This document shows positions 57,501 to 59,234 of a DNA stretch of 59,234 nucleotides, one piece after another (positions within the stretch are counted from its first letter, which is position 1; the number at the start of each line of letters is the position of its first letter). The position numbers and the translations under genes are program-made. The DNA is from Actinomadura sp. 6K520 (GTDB lineage: Bacteria; Actinomycetota; Actinomycetes; Streptosporangiales; Streptosporangiaceae): NCBI RefSeq assembly GCF_004349245.1, contig NZ_SMLC01000030.1, positions 1 through 59,234 of the forward strand, in the 5' to 3' direction. The notes beneath the pieces were generated by a model. The model searched no databases and was not told the DNA's origin. It saw only the letters and a list, made by a program, of their open reading frames with translations.

Positions 57501-57555
57501 TTGCAATCTACAACCACCACCTACTACGGTCTCGCCAGGCGGTTGCAAACTACAA
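57501..57555 (+). promoter_or_regulatory. 13-bp direct repeat upstream of the MBL-fold gene
   Basis: TTGCAATCTACAA (57501-57513) and TTGCAAACTACAA (57543-57555) differ at one base and start 42 bases apart, four helical turns. They lie just before the TAGGAG ribosome site of the hydrolase gene. This suggests an activator or repressor binding twice on one DNA face. Confidence 0.6.
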
Positions 57556-57570
57556 GCGGTAGGAGCCTTC

Positions 57571-58392
57571 ATGCTGACGCAGGTGGCAGACGGCGTCCTG
57601 GTCCACCAGAGCGAGCTGCTCCAGAACAACACCGTTGTCGTGCAAGGACGGGCAGGCGCGCTGCTCATCGACCCGGGGATAACAGGCGATGAAATGGCCT
57701 GCCTCGCGAACGACCTCCGCGAGTTGGGCCAGCCCGTCGCGGCAGGGTTCTCGACGCACCCTGATTGGGACCACGTACTCTGGCACGCCGATTTCGGCGA
57801 AGCGCCCCGCTACGGCACAGCCCGCTGCGCGACCTACATGCGAGATCTCCGGTCGAATCCCGACTGGAAGGCCCAAGTCGCCGAAGGATTGCCGCCGGAA
57901 ATCGCCGAGGAAACACCCCTAGACCTGTTCGGGCTCATCACCGGTCTCCCTAGCGAAACCACGCAGGTTCCCTGGGACGGCCCTAAGGTCCGAATCATCG
58001 AGCATCCCGCGCATGCCCCGGGCCACGCGGCACTGCTGATCGAGGAACACCGCGTCCTCGTGGCCGGCGACATGCTCTCCGACGTCTTCATCCCGATGCT
58101 CAACGACCCGGACGGCACCAACGACCCGATCGAGGAATACCTCGTCGGCCTGCGCCTCCTCGAAGACGCCGCGGACGACGTCGAAGCCCTCATCCCCGGC
58201 CACGGCTCCGTCGCCCGAGCCGATGAGGTACGCACACGGATCGAACAAGACCGAGCCTACGTACACGCCCTACGCAACGCCCAAAGCCCCAACGACCCAC
58301 GCCTCGGCTCCTCCGCCAAACCGGGCTGGGAATGGGTGAACGACATACACGAAGGCCAATTCCAACGCTTCACCCAGAGAAGCGAGCCCTAA
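57571..58392 (+). CDS. Metallo-beta-lactamase-fold hydrolase
   Basis: A 273-residue MBL-fold protein. The zinc motif is STHPDWDHVLWH (H-x-D-x-D-H in the order HPDWDH), with HAPGHAALLI, the AGDML metal-bridging aspartate and the late IPGHGSV motif. TAGGAG six bases upstream fixes ATG 57571. Its class resembles glyoxalase II/lactonase-type hydrolases; the substrate is unknown. A pair of TTGCAAnCTACAA repeats lies in the promoter. Confidence 0.9.
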   Translation: MLTQVADGVLVHQSELLQNNTVVVQGRAGALLIDPGITGDEMACLANDLRELGQPVAAGFSTHPDWDHVLWHADFGEAPRYGTARCATYMRDLRSNPDWKAQVAEGLPPEIAEETPLDLFGLITGLPSETTQVPWDGPKVRIIEHPAHAPGHAALLIEEHRVLVAGDMLSDVFIPMLNDPDGTNDPIEEYLVGLRLLEDAADDVEALIPGHGSVARADEVRTRIEQDRAYVHALRNAQSPNDPRLGSSAKPGWEWVNDIHEGQFQRFTQRSEP

Positions 58393-58446
58393 AGGCTGTC
58401 CCGTGACGTCGGCACACCAAGCTCCGTTGATCTTGGTGTGGAGCGG

Positions 58447-58953
58447 GTGATCGGTGCCGATCGGGAAGAGTGGGTGCCGGTGGTCACCGGCCTGTCGGTG
58501 CGGCAGTTCCACCGCCAACGTCCGGCCGCCCTGTTCACCGGCGACGCGTGAGGATCGTCGCAGGTCGGGGCGGTAAGGAGAACCGGGACCGGGCGGCAGT
58601 GGAGTCTGCCGCTGGGCGACCGGGTTCTGTTGATCGCGGTGTGCTGCCGCACCAACCTGACGCTGCGGCAGGTCGCGCTGCTGTTCGGGGTGTCGAAGTT
58701 CGCCGCGCACCGTGTCGTCGACCACCTGGCGCCGCTGCTCGCACTGACCCTGTTCGCCCGTCGCCACAGCCCCGACAACGTGTTGGTCGTGGACGGCACG
58801 CTCGTCCCAGTTCATGTCCGGGCGATCATCGCCTCGTCCAGGAACTACCGCTACTCGGTGAACATGCAGGTCGGCATCGACGCCAACACCCGGCTGGTGG
58901 TTGCGGTGGGGCCCGGTGCCGGGCAACCACAACGACGGCACAGCTCACCGTGA
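58447..58953 (+). pseudogene. Broken transposase (IS5-like, DDE type)
   Basis: A transposase read from GTG 58447 (VIGADREEWVPVVTGLSVRQ) meets an in-frame TGA at 58550, continues in the same frame through TLRQVALLFGVSKFAAHRVV and VLVVDGTLVPVHVRA (the first DDE Asp region), then shifts frame near 58910, where PVPGNHNDGTAHR should follow. The C-terminal catalytic half is missing. I could not find clear terminal inverted repeats. It marks an old insertion at the window edge. Confidence 0.8.
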
Positions 58954-59234
58954 AACCCCGCGCGGAGTCGGTAAGCGCCGCGTCGGCCGCCGCCGCGAGC
59001 CGCCCGTCGGCCTCGGCATGACGCCGTGCGTCCGGGCCAGGGCATGCAGGCCGCCCGGGCGCAGACCGGGCGGCTGACCCGCCCCGGGCAGCAGATCACC
59101 AGCGCGCCCGGCCGCGCATGCCCACCATTACGGGACGGCCTTTCGGGAAGGTCAGGGGCCTGCGGTTTGGCGGGGTCCTTTGGGGGTGCCGGTTCGCGGG
59201 ACGCGGGCCGGGTGGCGGTGTCGGGGGTGTGAGG
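58954..59234. other. Window end, no gene identified
   Basis: The last 281 bases hold transposase-like debris in shifted frames and then GC-rich DNA without a supported gene. The reading frames here do not resemble known proteins. Confidence 0.4.

Overview
This is a very GC-rich, actinomycete-type chromosomal segment. Genes are tightly packed, many neighbours overlap as ATGA or GTGA stop-start pairs, and GTG starts are common. WhiJ-type XRE/DUF397/ATPase genes, DUF5753, a WS/DGAT wax-ester synthase, Acg-type nitroreductase and mycothiol-type arsenate reductases all suggest a filamentous actinomycete, perhaps Thermomonosporaceae or Streptosporangiales. The genus is an inference. I saw no rRNA, tRNA or CRISPR array. 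All functions are read from motifs and recalled family knowledge; no database search was run.

Layout. (1) 88-5921: one plus-strand operon of sugar-nucleotide epimerase, family-2 glycosyltransferase, DUF2064 transferase, methyltransferase, a membrane-anchored molybdopterin oxidoreductase and two membrane proteins, the last resembling a polyprenyl-sugar-type glycosyltransferase. (2) 6122-7534: a TrkH/KtrB potassium channel subunit. (3) 7582-9617: a 14-TM MFS exporter plus an AhpD-like protein behind CsoR-like palindromes. (4) 9980-19363: an arsenic island with ArsN-like acetyltransferase, ArsM, four ArsR repressors, ArsO-like monooxygenase, a cysteine-tailed flavoprotein, an MFS carrier with a His-rich loop, ACR3 and two arsenate reductases. 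(5) 19397-20274: two small stand-alone genes.

(6) 20309-34552: a block closely resembling the mycobacterial DosR dormancy regulon. It holds an Acg-type nitroreductase, Tgs-type acyltransferase, two tandem universal stress proteins, OsmC, DoxX, a DosS/DosT-like double-GAF histidine kinase with the heme-ligand His conserved, a flavodoxin, a two-CBS Hrp1-like protein, a GH65 phosphorylase and a zinc alcohol dehydrogenase. Ten copies of GGGAC-N4-GNCNC-like boxes, close to the DosR box core, lie in six intergenic regions of this block. No response regulator gene is present in the window.

(7) 34822-37129: two secreted proteins and an unknown gene, with less biased base composition. (8) 37213-44676: a nine-gene Mrp-type cation/proton antiporter operon of unusual composition: E, F, G, a DUF4040-MnhB fusion, C, and three D-like subunits with a small membrane protein. 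(9) 45216-49895: SMP-30 lactonase, amidohydrolase, Uma2 nuclease and two poorly characterised proteins. (10) 50173-51698: an XRE/DUF397/ATPase trio. (11) 51853-59234: a more eroded zone with a frameshifted Uma2 gene, a Uma2 tail remnant, MarR and TetR regulons, an 11-bp tandem repeat, a Tat-exported serine-hydrolase-like protein lacking expected catalytic residues, a metallo-beta-lactamase-fold hydrolase and a broken transposase.

The best candidates for new biology are the dormancy-like regulon, including an unidentified 133-residue member, and the arsenic pair at 13793-16785, where a cysteine-tailed flavoprotein is followed by a His-loop MFS carrier.
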